NCBI GenBank assembly: GCA_963514095.1
Contig: OY741264.1
Location: forward strand, 35,145,641 to 35,209,640
Reading direction: 5' to 3'
From: Eutrigla gurnardus
Lineage: Eukaryota > Chordata > Actinopteri > Perciformes > Triglidae
Length of the DNA stretch: 64,000 bases
Each line of letters opens with the position of its first letter. The first letter of the stretch is position 1. This document shows, piece after piece, positions 22,901-59,242 of this stretch. The notes beneath the pieces were generated by a model that saw only the letters and a program-made list of their open reading frames with translations, had not been told where the DNA came from and ran no database searches. The position numbers were made by a program, and so were the translations under genes.

Positions 22901-23298
22901 TCCTTTACATCTGGTTATTGATATTAAATCACAGATTAATACTTGATTCTGGGTCCTCCAGCCCTTGTGGGACACATTTTGGGTCTTTCCACATTGCGTT
23001 GAATATCAAAGGAAACCTGATCGGGGTCCTCACTCTATGTGCTCCTGATGTCCTGAGCCCTCCACCGTCTTGGCCCCCCAGCGCTGCTCCCTCTCCGACA
23101 CGTCATTCTAGAATCCAGGAGAACAAAAAGGCTTAATGGCAGGAAATGGGGGGGGAGGAGGAGGAGGAGGAGGGTGAAGGGCGGTGCAGAGGAGGAGGAA
23201 GCCTGCACAGGTACCTCAAAGTCGGGGTCCGTCTCCCAGTCGTCCCCGTCGTCATTTACAGCCACATTGACCGACTGTCCTGCTGCTGCCCTCCACAT
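12937..23298 (-). CDS. cttn: Cortactin (complete; 15 coding exons, 550 codons)
   Basis: An Arp2/3- and F-actin-binding scaffold of the cortical cytoskeleton and a Src substrate. Coding exons, 5' to 3': 23298-23215, 23107-23034, 22255-22126, 21753-21643, 21294-21240, 20555-20445, 19683-19573, 18057-17947, 16886-16776, 15938-15883, 15335-15266, 15186-14942, 14846-14669, 13769-13701, 13073-12937. Phases join throughout and sum to 1653 bp, giving 550 residues, the length I recall for human cortactin. In order the protein has an acidic region with DDWETDPDFE (the Arp2/3-binding DDW motif), 6.5 cortactin repeats of 37 residues, a KQEQEEARRK helical segment, a proline-rich region with tyrosines, and an SH3 domain (ALYDYQA ... 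GWWRGVCRGSYGLFPANYVE). All introns seen are GT-AG except one GC donor at 16775. ppfia1 lies just upstream on the same strand, as at human 11q13. Confidence 0.97.
13121..13692. repeat. 14-bp minisatellite filling a cttn intron
   Basis: About 41 copies of GTGTGATCCGTGGA with C/T and G/A variants and a shorter GATACGAGT variant. It occupies almost the whole last cttn intron and ends within about 8 bases of the splice donor of exon 13769-13701. The long Thr-Asp-His frames here are artefacts. Confidence 0.97.
13701..13769 (-). CDS. cttn: cttn exon: start of SH3 domain
   Basis: Reads GQQYEYGEDVGVTAVALYDY then QA. It contains the ALYDY motif that opens the SH3 fold. The CTTGCAG acceptor and GTGAGA donor are visible and phase 1 joins both neighbours. 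Confidence 0.95.
14669..14846 (-). CDS. cttn: cttn exon: acidic/proline region with EAEPQVQ heptapeptide repeats
   Basis: Fifty-nine codons. After ENGEQLYEAE it has three copies of a seven-residue unit (EAEPQVQ, EAEPHVQ, EAEPQVQ) built on a 21-bp DNA repeat, then EEELYQNPEE and an alanine run. This corresponds to the region that carries Src-phosphorylated tyrosines in mammals, but is divergent; LYEAE and LYQNP are candidate sites here. Confidence 0.92.
14942..15186 (-). CDS. cttn: cttn exon: charged helical segment and proline-rich region
   Basis: Eighty-one codons plus two bases after a CCACCAG acceptor. It reads GSSTGSIKARFENIAKQKEE, continues through KEKQEQEEARRKIEE (the predicted helix after the repeats), then a Ser/Pro tract and PPVYQ. 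The donor is GTGAGT. Confidence 0.95.
15266..15335 (-). CDS. cttn: cttn exon: post-repeat linker
   Basis: Reads SAGTFEEVEKPTSSYQKTKP then VEA, matching the conserved STFEEVEKPTSAYQK segment of cortactin. It has a CCACAG acceptor and GTAAGC donor. Confidence 0.95.
15370..15836 (+). mobile_element. hAT-like MITE (CAGGG...CCCTG family), copy 1, in a cttn intron
   Basis: Near-identical to copies at 38723-39243 and 51721-52204, in the same orientation. The 5' end is degraded; the 3' end reads GTACGGACCCTG. It fills most of the 547-bp intron between exons 15335 and 15883. It carries a shared open frame starting MRCYCPLNNQHDVWRQLF. Confidence 0.8.
15883..15938 (-). CDS. cttn: cttn exon: half cortactin repeat (6.5)
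   Basis: Encodes DYSKGFGGKFGVQNDRMDK, the truncated last repeat. It has an ACCAG acceptor and GTAAGG donor. Confidence 0.96.
16776..16886 (-). CDS. cttn: cttn exon: cortactin repeat 6, with GC splice donor
   Basis: A 111-bp repeat exon: DYKRGFGGQYGVDKEKQDQC then ALGYEHKESLAKHESQK. The acceptor is TTACAG. The donor reads AAAG|GCACAG where the equivalent donors of sister repeat exons are AAAG|GT, so this is a GC-AG intron if the assembly is right. Confidence 0.93.
17947..18057 (-). CDS. cttn: cttn exon: cortactin repeat 5
   Basis: 111 bp encoding DYVKGFGGKFGVQMDRQDKS then ALGWDHQEKLQLHESQK, with a CTCAG acceptor and GTACTG donor. Confidence 0.96.
18449..19395. repeat. Minisatellite of GTCAGGACC/AGGACCAGAC modules in a cttn intron
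   Basis: About 950 bp of irregular modules (GTCAGGACCCAA, CGTCAGGACCAGGACC, AGACGAGTCAGGACC). Variants are interleaved without a single fixed period. It lies between the exons for repeats 4 and 5. Confidence 0.95.
19573..19683 (-). CDS. cttn: cttn exon: cortactin repeat 4
   Basis: 111 bp encoding DYAKGFGGKFGVETDKVDKS then AVGFEYQGKTERHESQK, with a GGCAG acceptor and GTCGGT donor. Repeat 4 is part of the F-actin-binding core in mammalian cortactin. Confidence 0.96.
20445..20555 (-). CDS. cttn: cttn exon: cortactin repeat 3
   Basis: 111 bp encoding DYATGFGGRYGVQADRVDQS then AMGFDYQGKTEKHDSQK, with a TGTAG acceptor and GTTTGT donor. Confidence 0.96.
21240..21294 (-). CDS. cttn: cttn exon: second half of cortactin repeat 2
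   Basis: Encodes SAVGFEYAGKTEKHASQK. The 37-residue repeat is split after VDQ/DK in repeats 1 and 2 but not in later ones. It has a TTGCAG acceptor and GTGACG donor. Confidence 0.95.
21643..21753 (-). CDS. cttn: cttn exon: end of repeat 1 and start of repeat 2
   Basis: 37 codons: SAVGHDYQSKLSKHCSQTDT then SKGFGGKFGVQADRVDQ. It has a CTTCACAG acceptor and GTATTT donor. Confidence 0.96.
22126..22255 (-). CDS. cttn: cttn exon: N-terminal linker and start of repeat 1
   Basis: Reads IKQLRETVSTEHTSLKQKEL then DVMPKSSHGYGGKFGVQQDR and MDK. It matches the KLRENV...LKEKELE...SHGYGGKFG segment of cortactin. It has a CGTAG acceptor and GTAAGA donor. Confidence 0.95.
22285..22690. repeat. 76-bp satellite array, five copies, in a cttn intron
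   Basis: The unit contains GTCCCCCAGAGGTCTAGATA and ATTAGTCCAGAGACCAGAC. Unit starts are spaced 76, 76, 81 and 76 bp; the 81 carries an extra CAGAC. The same satellite recurs at 41505-41621 and 42961-43305 inside ppfia1. Confidence 0.95.
22835..22963 (+). repeat. Shared ~130-bp flank of the 76-bp satellite, copy 1
   Basis: From GACCTAACAAAGCATGACTC to GATTCTGGGTCCTCCAG, nearly identical to 43306-43434. It marks the two satellite loci as copies of one larger unit. Confidence 0.85.
23034..23107 (-). CDS. cttn: cttn exon: N-terminal acidic region, second coding exon
   Basis: Reads [20 protein letters not shown] then QEHI, matching [24 protein letters not shown]. It has a TTCTAG acceptor and GTGAGG donor; phase 2 joins the next exon through an Asp codon. 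Confidence 0.96.
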
Positions 23299-23312
23299 CT
23301 TAGTGCAACACA
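23215..23312 (-). CDS. cttn: cttn exon 2: start codon and Arp2/3-binding acidic motif
   Basis: The exon begins at 23312 after TTTTCCAG. ATG is at 23298-23296 (AAGATGTGG, adequate context). It reads MWRAAAGQSVNVAVNDDGDD then WETDPDFE. The DDW motif is the conserved Arp3-binding element. The 14 bases before ATG are 5' UTR. Confidence 0.96.
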
Positions 23313-24179
23313 CTGGAAAACAGGACACAATACACACTATAATACCTGCTGTACTCATCCCACATCAGCATGTCACACAAGCATCGGCACATAAATCAAA
23401 ACAAAAAATAAGCTGTATACATTATTCAATGTGAGTCGTCTCGTACTCCAGCTGAACTAAAGACCGAAGACTTTTAGGCCTGCAACTGTTTACGTTGCCA
23501 AAATGTAAGAAAACATTTCCCAGAGCCCCCAGGCAACGTCTCAAAAAGAACTCTTTAGTCCGACCGACGGTTCAAAGCAGAAAACAAATCATTCTGAAAA
23601 ACCTGTTTGTGTCCTTTTAAAAAGAGACTAAAACTTTACCCAGACCCCCAGACCCCCCCACACACAGGTCATGAATCCTCCCCTTCTTTAGGGTCTCAAG
23701 GTCGGCCCGGATGTGAAGGAGACGTGGCTCACATTCAACCTCAGGGGAGGGGGGACAAGAAACCAGGTCTCCCCAGACCAGGAAGCAGCCGGCCGAGTCC
23801 CAACTTTCAGAGTTACAGGAGTCTCTCCCACAACCACACCCATCACACCGGGTCCACTCCAGACCCGGGTCTAGTCCCGAGTCTAGACCCGGGTCTAGTC
23901 CCAGCGAGGCCGGAGAAACACAGAAACAGATCGAGTGTGTGATAGTGAGGAGGGGGGTAAAGTCTGGATCACAGGGGGCAGCTGGGGCAATTAACTCTAC
24001 GTTGTTTCCGTGTAGGATCACAAGTTAGCCCGCCTGGGTTAGCTCAAATCATCGGCGAGTTAGCTTAAATCACAGCAGGTCGGGCCACATAAACATAAAC
24101 ATATACATATAAATATACAAATACGTCCTACAGAAGACGCGTGTCTGTTAAAAACGCAGCTAATTAAGCATTCAAGAGG

Positions 24180-24700
24180 CGTTTTCTCATCGGGAACACG
24201 GACGCGTTTGTCCGCCGTGTCGTCGTTCGGGAAACGGGTCCTGATCAGGGATCAGGACCGGGATCTAAGGGAGAGCAGCGGGGGGTATCCGTGTTTAATT
24301 TAGCTCCAGAATCAGCATAGTGGTACAGTGCGCGCGTGCGTGTGTTTGTGTGCGTGTGTTTGTGTGTGTGTGTGTGGCATTTCCTGTTCCAGTCGTCCCA
24401 GTTAGCTCGCCGGCTAACGCTAGCATTCCTTCTAGAACGATTAACCGCCGGAGCGCGAGCGTCCCGCCGGTAGACATGTTTTTATTTACCGATTTAACGG
24501 CACTCACCGAGTCCCGGAGAGCGGTCTGAATGGATGAATCCCCCGGTAAGATGCCGACGTGGACTCGCTCACACCTCCAGCAGCGTTGACGGAGAAACGG
24601 TGGCGTTACTGGGATCCACTGGATCTCTCTCGCTGTCTCACCGCGGCGCTTCCGGCTCTCCCAGTATCCCCGTTCTCCGCCCGATGACGTCTCGAGGGGG
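24180..24700 (-). promoter_or_regulatory. cttn: cttn CpG-rich promoter and non-coding exon 1
   Basis: A GC- and CpG-rich block precedes the first coding exon. A strong minus-strand donor (GGGACTCG|GTGAGT, exon end 24508) fits an untranslated first exon starting near 24.65-24.70 kb; a second possible donor lies at about 24575. The start site cannot be read from sequence. Confidence 0.5.
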
Positions 24701-24719
24701 CGGGGCATGCACGTTTTTT

Positions 24720-25400
24720 GGTACTGCGCCTCATTCTTGTTCTAATTTTTTACATTCTATGTATTTATTTAATTAGTATTTATTTATTTAAGGTAATGCT
24801 TTTATTGTTTTATGTAAAACACTTTGAATTGCCTGGTGTTGAAAGGTCATAAAGTTGCCTTGCCTCAAAAATGTACTTCATAAATGACCACAAAAAAAAT
24901 ATTTTAATTTAAATATGTTTAAAAGTGAATTTAGAGTTTATGATTTTGTATGTGAAACGTCCGGTGTTCGGCCTATTACTGTATGTAACCTTCTAATGAC
25001 CCCAACGCTACATTATTTAATCTATTTAATTATAGACATGAACATGAAACGAGCTCTGGATATGTAAGTGTATGTGGAAAACAACTGCTCAATAAAAAGA
25101 TACTTTTTTACAATTAAATTACCTCCAAAGCTCTCGATAAACTTATTTTTTTTCCATTGAGTTGACTGTTAACATACTAAATGTAAATACCAACATCAGT
25201 ATTTCCTCTATTTAGTTCATGTTGATATATCTTTTAGGTTTGCTGGTCTCCAACTTGATGAAGGTTACTGGTTTTAAAAACGCCAACGATGTAAATGATC
25301 ATCTCACACGAGCTAATAAAGAATATTTGAGAGAAACTAACCAGGAACCAAAACAGGACAAGATTCTCTAAAAAAAAAGGACGAACTTCAGTCGTTTTCA
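24720..25400. other. Short intergenic spacer between ppfia1 and cttn
   Basis: AT-rich with no exon seen. It separates the probable ppfia1 polyadenylation site (about 25.41 kb) from the cttn promoter, so the two genes are tandem with under 1 kb between them. Confidence 0.55.
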
Positions 25401-25427
25401 TCTGCAGTGGAAAATGAGTTTCAGTAT

Positions 25428-25433
25428 TTTATT
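25428..25433 (-). promoter_or_regulatory. ppfia1: Candidate polyadenylation signal of ppfia1
   Basis: A minus-strand AATAAA in CTTTCAATAAAATACTG, 1.7 kb past the last possible stop codon. Cleavage would fall near 25.41 kb. Other minus-strand AATAAA motifs exist nearby, so the choice is uncertain. Confidence 0.4.
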
Positions 25434-25936
25434 GAAAGTAAGCAATAAATAATATTGTGATAAAAATAGTTTATAAGTACTCAGACTGTACATCATTGTT
25501 ACAAGATCAGAAGAATCCAACGGGGAGAAGCAGGAATAAAAACAAAAGCAACATGATTTGTGCATAAAGACTAGAATCACAACACGGGGGAGACGGGGAT
25601 TTGTACGTGAAGCGTCGACTACGTGAAAGACCGAAAGGCCAACGAAGACCGAATGTGGGAAACCGGTGTTGACGGGTTCAGACTCAACGTGGGCGAGTAA
25701 TAATAAATAAGAAGAGACGACACAGACGGGTTAGGAAACGATAAGGCTCGATATGAAATCTTCGTACAAAGTGTTTTTGTTTTAAAAAAGAAGAGGGTTG
25801 TTGGTGGATCGCACCGCCTTGAGGGTCATCTAGTCGCGGCGGCGATCGACTTGAGGCCTCAGTGAAGAAGTTGGTCCATCGAAGGAGTTTCCACGCGTTC
25901 CCTCCAGTCCTCGGCGTGTTTCTCCAGAGGTTCGGT

Positions 25937-26290
25937 TTCATGAGGGGGTGGGGCGAGCTGGAGGAGGGGGCGGGGCGAGCTGGAGGAGGGGGCGGGGCGA
26001 GCTGGAGGAGAGGGCGGGGAAAACTGGAGGAGGGGGTGGGGCGAGCTGGAGGAGGAGGAGCGAGCTGGAGGAGGGGGTGGGGCGAGCTGGAGGAGGAGGG
26101 AGGGGCGAGCTGGAGGAGGAGGCGGGGAAAACTGGAGGAGGGGGTGGGGCGAGCTTGGAGGAGGAGGCGGGGCAAGCTGGAGGAGGAGGCGGGGAAAACT
26201 GGAGGAGGAGGCGGGGAAAACTGGAGGAGGGGCGGGGCAAGCTTGGAGGAGGAGGCGGGGCAAGCTGGAGGAGGAGGGAGGGGTGAACTG
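25937..26290. repeat. 22-bp GC-rich minisatellite in the presumed ppfia1 3' UTR
   Basis: About 16 copies of CTGGAGGAGGGGGCGGGGCGAG with GGGGAAAA variants. The plus strand is G-rich and could form quadruplexes; the transcript strand is C-rich. Long frames of Glu-Leu-Glu-Glu or Pro-Ser are artefacts. Confidence 0.95.
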
Positions 26291-27109
26291 GAGGACAAGG
26301 GAGGGGGCGGGGCTAAATGGAAGCAGTTTCCACATGCAAAGTCAACGAGAGAGAACCTCAAATTCTGTTTGCATCCGAAAGAAGCCCTCGTGTCGTTTTC
26401 TCCCCGCTACCGTTATATGGCTTTTAATTCTTAAAATTCAAGAGTTTCATTTTGGTTTTGCAGATATGGAAAAATAAAGAAGAGAAGAGAAAAAACGTGA
26501 CGTTTCACGTGATATCTGTTGCGTCGCCATCGCTCCGTCTTGCCAGCAGTTAACTTCAGCGGCGATGGAGACGACTCACAGTGTTTGTTTTTCATGAAAG
26601 TCTCGATATTCACACGTTCCGTTGACCTAAGAGCTGCATTTACACAAAACCACAGGTAATAAGCTACAAAAAGAGACAACAGTTAAAAGAGGGCGAAGGA
26701 TATGAATTAAGTTATATCACATGTCAAAGTCTCTTATAAATTCAATGATTAGAATTAAAATCAAAGAGAGAAAAAAACATACATCTGGTCAATAGAATCA
26801 GGATAATAAAAAAAAGATTAGATAAAATGTCTGTTGGTAGAAATATACAAACTCCAGACAGTTAAACATTCCGTTACATCTGAGAGCGTTTTAATACGGC
26901 CGGGCACAGTGGAGCCACGCTTTGAAACCAGGGCTGATTCAGGGAATAGACAACTAAAACGGATTACATAGTAATTCTAAAATCAATTAAGAAATGTAGA
27001 TAAATCTAAAGAGTTTCCACTGGGGATACTGAGATCGGTGAGTAAGGTCTTTCCTTCTCCTCTGTGACGACAAACAAACAGAAACATCTTTTTAAGAGTC
27101 CTTGCGAGT

Positions 27110-53134
<26,025 letters not shown>

Positions 53135-53685
53135 CTGGAAGGGAAATACAGAAAGACGTCAGCATCACTGACTGAGCTCAGTTTGATCCTTCTCATCCCG
53201 AGCTTAAGAAATATAAAACACTGCAGTGATTTAACGTCGGTTCCTAGACGTAGAAGGAAGCTCTCAGACTGCCGATACACCTCAGATAAAAAGATTATAC
53301 TGTGAGACTGTGTCTGCAGCACGGCTACATATCGTCTCTATTTCCATGCAAGTCATGTCATGAATGAAGAACATCTTATCTAGAACATAAAATCAGTTTA
53401 ATAGCAGTGTCTCCTCTATTCAAACAACGGTAGAAGAAGAAGAAGACAATGTACTGAGTGCTTCTAATATACCTCACATCTCCCTCAAACAAATGCACAC
53501 GCACTCGCACACAGACACACACACACAGACACACAGACAGACACACACACACGCTTTTAGGAATTACATGCGTGGTTGGACCTAAAGAATGTGCCATCCT
53601 GATTTCTTGCCCTGAAAAAAAAAAAACTAGCACAGGCAGGCACCCTGAGTGGCGAGGCCTCCTTGCTGTGTTTCCGAGGTTGGAG

Positions 53686-53740
<55 letters not shown>

Positions 53741-56700
53741 GATCCTTCCTTTCAGTCTCTACCACAGCTATTCTCTCTTCTGTTCGCTGCAGCCTCGGAG
53801 CTTTTCCAGCGACTGGCACAGTTTCTGCTTCACTTAAAAAAAAGGAGTAAGTGGGAGTTTGCCATTGGCTACGGCCAAGGTCTCCACTCTCTCTGCCAGC
53901 CAATGAGAGCCCATGAGAGGCGGGCCTCGGGGTAATTACAGAGTGGCTTGCTTCCTACATTCCAGAGCAGAGTGCTGAGGTTGAGTTGTACAGCAAACAT
54001 TAAGATTGTTCTCCGCCTCCCAACGCCATTTATGACCCTGTTCTCTCCCCTCCACGTTCCTTCGCTCGCCATTTACACCAAATATAGAGTAAAAACAAAG
54101 CTTGTGGATTCACGGGGTTCATGATTTCAGAGAAGCACCCATACGAGACTAACTATTAATCCCAGTATTTAAAACGGCTCCAAGACATCTTCAATTCTTT
54201 AAACTGCATATTTGAAAGAACTGTGATGAAGCAGACGGAGAGAAAACCTGGAGTTTTCTGTGTTTCAGTTAAGAAAAAAAAACAAGCTGGCACTCCCATA
54301 TATGGGATGATGATAAGACACGAGACGATCTGAAAATGTGATGTCATGATTATCCTGCGAAACGATCACGATGTAATCCTAATAATCATCAAGAGAAGGA
54401 CTTAAACAAACCGTAGTCACTTGAGTTTGTGTTAAGCATGTATTTTCATTGTGTCACAGATAAAACACATACAGAGAAAGATGATCACAAATCCTAAAGT
54501 CTCGTCTCATGCATTTATTTATATTTTTATTTTTTTATTGCAAGACTGGACAGCCAGGACAACACGATATGTACAGGACAAGGACCGTTAATACGTTAAT
54601 AATAGACCGTCTAGACAGAACAAATAAAAATACACAATTGTATTGTTAGAAACAATTGTCGGGTGTTTTGTTCATGTGGAGTATGAGTGCGTGTGAGTGC
54701 AGAACAATACCACGGCCATTACTACGCCCTCCCACATCCCCGCCACCATCAATAGCAATAATAATAATAATAATAATAATAATAAGCATCTAGGCAGGGC
54801 CCTGGCACTATCCCTGCATTTTAACAATCAGGCCATACTTTTCTCTTCAACATGATCGCGAGCTAGACGGCTTTTTCAAGGCACTCGTGATGATATTTTA
54901 CGATTAATCCCAATAATGGAAATTGCGCTCTCTTATCAGAGTCCGTGATAAAACTGCTAAATCGTCCCTGTACATAATGCATACTGGAGATAGGGGAAGT
55001 GCAGAGCAATCCGCCACAGTAGCCCGACACAATTAACACCGTCATCTATATAGTAAGCGAGACGGGGTGACATGGAGCTCTAAATCTGACTGTTAATTGC
55101 GTTGTACTAGATCTTTGCAGGTTGAACACGGAGTCCTAAAGCCGTGATACGTGTGGATGCATTAACGGTGGATCCCGTTTCCCCCTCGCAGGGTGAACTG
55201 GTGTGTGGATGAGCGACGCTGGTTTGGACTGAGCTGCTCTGTAAGCCTCCGAACAGGGGAGGGGATTAAAGGGGGGGTACGCGAAAATGTGTGCCAACCT
55301 ATTAAAGGCACAGTGTCCCAAAACGTGCACACACACATGCACACACTTTCCAGGAATGACCGAACTGTCATTTTCCCCAGAAGAAGAAAACGCCAGCAAG
55401 AGAATCATTTCTGATTTTTAGCTGCATTCTACGTTCATACGCTTTTTAATCTTCTACAATTCTGAGAAAAATGTGCAAATATTTTTGGTCGTGTAGCTTG
55501 AGGTTCCTTCATCTGACGGACGTCGTAATTGGCAGGTGTATTGATGTATTTAGCCCGTTAGCAGGGCGCTACGTACACACTGTAGTGTATGGAGGGAACA
55601 AGGCACCGAGTGCAGCTTCTACCACAAAACACATGACAGTAAACAGTGTCTGTGAACAGATATGTGCGAGGAGAAGTGTGTGTATGTATATAGATTATAT
55701 ATATATGAATATAATGCCTTTTATTTGTAGGCAGATGAGTTCTACAGACTGCACCGAGGAAGAGGCTTCCCTGCAGATCTGGCAACGCTGCAAAGGAGTC
55801 CAGGAAACAGCGAGGCTCCTCTGTTATGTCAATAATAAGGACAAGAATGTAAAACAGTCCGAGTGACAGCCTGCTGGAGGAAGCTCAGTCTCATTATGTG
55901 GCCATCCGCTGGACGACTGCTGTGCCGTTATAATGCAGCTTTATTATTACTAATTGAATCGACTTGTCTGGACTAGAAACGTGGCGGTACATTTGGTGGC
56001 GATGAACGAGCTCGGTTCCCTCCATCATCACCAGCCGGTACTTGGAGGCGAGATGGGAGCCGACAGGCCTCCCTCCTACATAACGACTTTAGCCGTTCTT
56101 AAAAGCTTACAGCGCGTGCTGAAATCTGACACCGTTCAGAGGGCATCTGTTCTCCTGGACGAGGACTCACCGGCAAAAGCTAATTAGACACAACAATGGC
56201 TCCTATTCACGGCCGCTGGGCCTGCCGCCCGAACACACGGGCCACGAGGAGGGGGAACGAATACTAGATACTCGTTAACGTGTCACTACGTGATTGGATC
56301 ATAACACGTCTAACTAAAGGACACACTACAGGTGAAAAGGTCAAATAAATAATAGACATCACCACCAACCTTCTCCAGGTGATCACTTCCTTTAAGACAG
56401 TTGGCATTTTAATGTTTAAATATGTATGTATTCTTATTAAATAGATGCTAATAGGCATTACAAACATATTACATGGGATAAAATGACATACGAGTCTATT
56501 GTCTCCATGTTGCTATGAATAACATGTATCAGGCTATGAATGATGAACATAAACCTTCAGAATAATGGGAGGAATGTAAGTGGAACGTTTGGTGGATGTA
56601 AGAGCGGCTGAAGTGGAGAAATAACTTTTTATAGGCACATTTTTAATATTTTTAACCATGAAACTTGTTGATTACCGACATTAAAACAATAATTTTTATT

Positions 56701-58124
56701 AAATGTTTTCTGAAATGTTTCAATATGCTAATGAGGCATTATGTTATGGTAACTTTTGGTGAATTAATTTGAAATCTACAGACGTAAACAGACAGAGTAG
56801 TAAAATAAACACCTTGTTATGTATTTTGGATGTTTTCTTTCCACTAGGCTGAAAGAAGACGATGTTATGCAACGTGTTCCTTCGAACGCACCATCTCCGT
56901 TTGATGATATGAACAGAAGAAAGAGAATCATAAGCTGTCCATTCTCTCACACGGTTGTCACGGTCACATAACGACCGGTACCTGCATACAGGAGATGGAG
57001 GTATTTCAGTTTGCTTTAATTTACATTATCACACTTTATTTCCTGCTTATTCTGAAAGCAGAAATGACCCTTATTCTTAACGGATTTAGGCCAAATCAAA
57101 AGACACATCTTTAGATACAGCGTTAAACTTCATATATATATATATATATATATTCATATATCATAATTTACACAGAAGAGAGTGTGAAGTGGATCTGGAA
57201 TATGATAAATTGTGCCATTTTCCTAAAATGCTGCTGGTTCAGTGTGCGATGCCTTCAGGGACCAGAGGAGCCTCATTTGGGGGTTTCAGTGGACGTAGAC
57301 CACAACAAAACAAAGACAGTAGACCCATCCAGATTAAGAGGTGACTAATGTAACTCTCTTAATCCCACTCTTAAATCTGATCGGTTGCTCCGCCCGTCAT
57401 GTGTCCGTTTTAATTTACAAATTCAGCTCACATTTGGCTACACCGACTCACGTCACCGCGTGGAACAAGTCGGCCTTTGTCTCGCCGCTCTGTATCCGTG
57501 CCACATTGTGCCACTGACCAGAATATTGATTTTGGTCGGTTGCGGTCGATCGGCTTCTTCAACAGAAGGAGCACAAACGTCACAGGCCTTTTCCAATCAC
57601 ACAACAGCAAGATTGAATTGTGACTTTTGCCACACAAACAAAAGTTCTACCTTCTTGTGTAACAGTTTCTCATCTTTGCACAACAGTTAAAGCCAGTTAT
57701 AATGTTCTCCTTATGAAGCAAATGTTAATATTGAAAGCTCAAGGACTGAAGTTCTTCCCATTACCTCCTGGATTGTATTTCATTACCTCACTGGTACCTG
57801 AACCAACAGCCTGTTTCTGTTGGACATTGGCAGACATACACAGTACGCTGCTGGACAGTAAAGACAGACAGAAAGAAACGTTTAAATATGAAGCCCCCGT
57901 CACAGGATGTCCCATTACCTTACACAGCACCCAATCAAAGATCGGAAAGCAACCAGTGATTAATTAACGGCGTGTCAGAATGAAGTCCATTTAGTTCCCA
58001 TGTTGAGTAAAACAAATGGTGTTTGTGGATACAAGTATTTGCATGTATAATTGACCCATTGTTAAGCTCCGCCCCCCACCGCTCCATCATCATCATCTGT
58101 CGGAGCTACCATGGAGCCCACACT
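53135..58124. other. ppfia1: Large 5' intron of ppfia1, left part
   Basis: No exon recognised. It holds a (TG)n run at about 53688-53737, a TAA repeat near 54757-54785 and an AT repeat near 57130-57152. The rest is AT-rich. Confidence 0.5.
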
Positions 58125-59242
58125 CAGGGTTTTTCCTGGCTCAAATTGAGGCAGAGGTGGTACCATCCTGACCATAGATCCAGTCGGCAACCTGGGAACG
58201 CCCCCGGGAACGCCCAATTCACGTGATACCCGAGGGGGAAAACAGCAAGAAAAGCACACGATTTTGCCATTCACTCCTGCTTGTGTGTAAAAGCAAACAG
58301 CTTGTGGTACCCACCGAAAAAACCCTAAACAGACGAGATGTGTGGGATGGTGTATTGGTGCAGTTGGATTAAGTCAGGTGGCACAGCAAGCAGTCTGCAA
58401 TTCTGCAATTATTATATTTGCATTCAACATTTTTGTTCAACCAGAGTGTACTCAAGATCACAAGGAGAGAGTGACTTATTAAGGTGCTGGTTGATGGAAA
58501 TGATCAGGGTCCAGAAAAATATGTCTGGAAAATGATGAGCATCACATTAATAGCTACAGATACTGTAAAACACTACAACGACATATGAGTGCATATATTG
58601 TCTTAATTATCGAGTAAAATATAAGTTATAGGTTTACTCAACAGCAGTTAACTCAAAGTTCCACATCTTATCAAAAACAATCCCCCCCCCCCCGGGCAAA
58701 CGGGCTTTGGCCGGTTGTACATACGTCATCACGTCCTAATACTACACACACATGGCGTGATGTTGTTTTAAGGAGCGCCGTCTCTGCTTATATTTCTCGA
58801 CAACACTCGACCTGCATCAGCGCATGTGCGCACGAGCGGATCTGTGCGAGCAGGCAGCGCGAGCGCAGCGGGTTTTGGACGGAGACACACAGCGGCATTT
58901 TTATTATGTAAAAATAAATAATAATGTAATGTAATGAAATAAATATTATGGACCCTATGGTCCGGTTCCGCTCACACCACGAGTCTGAAGAGTGCAACAG
59001 CTTATCAAAATACAGTGTCAACTCTGTGTTTTCAAAGTAGAAAGCGACATCGTGGTGGTTTAACGAGGCGGAACGGTTGATACAGCGCCCCATAGTGGCG
59101 CAATGCAGCAACTGCAGTTAAAATGACATCCATAGCTGGGGGCAGAGCGATATGGCGGCACAAAATTAAGAAAAAAGCTGGGGGCGGCACGAAATTAGCT
59201 GGAGGCGGCCGCCTCGCAATTTTGAACGCAGGAAAAACCCTG
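58125..59242. mobile_element. Non-autonomous hAT-like transposon with 14-bp perfect termini
   Basis: Starts CAGGGTTTTTCCTG and ends CAGGAAAAACCCTG, a perfect 14-bp inverted repeat that continues imperfectly to about 30 bp. CACACT lies flush on both outer sides. The 1118-bp interior has a CpG-rich block and GGCGGCAC motifs near the right end but no transposase. Confidence 0.85.

Noticed and set aside
12937..23298. HCLS1 (HS1) instead of cortactin
   Set aside because: HS1 has 3.5 repeats; here there are 6.5 and the linkage to ppfia1 fits cttn.
25684..26434. Pro/Ser-rich and Glu/Gly-rich frames
   Set aside because: Caused by the 22-bp GC-rich minisatellite in the presumed 3' UTR.
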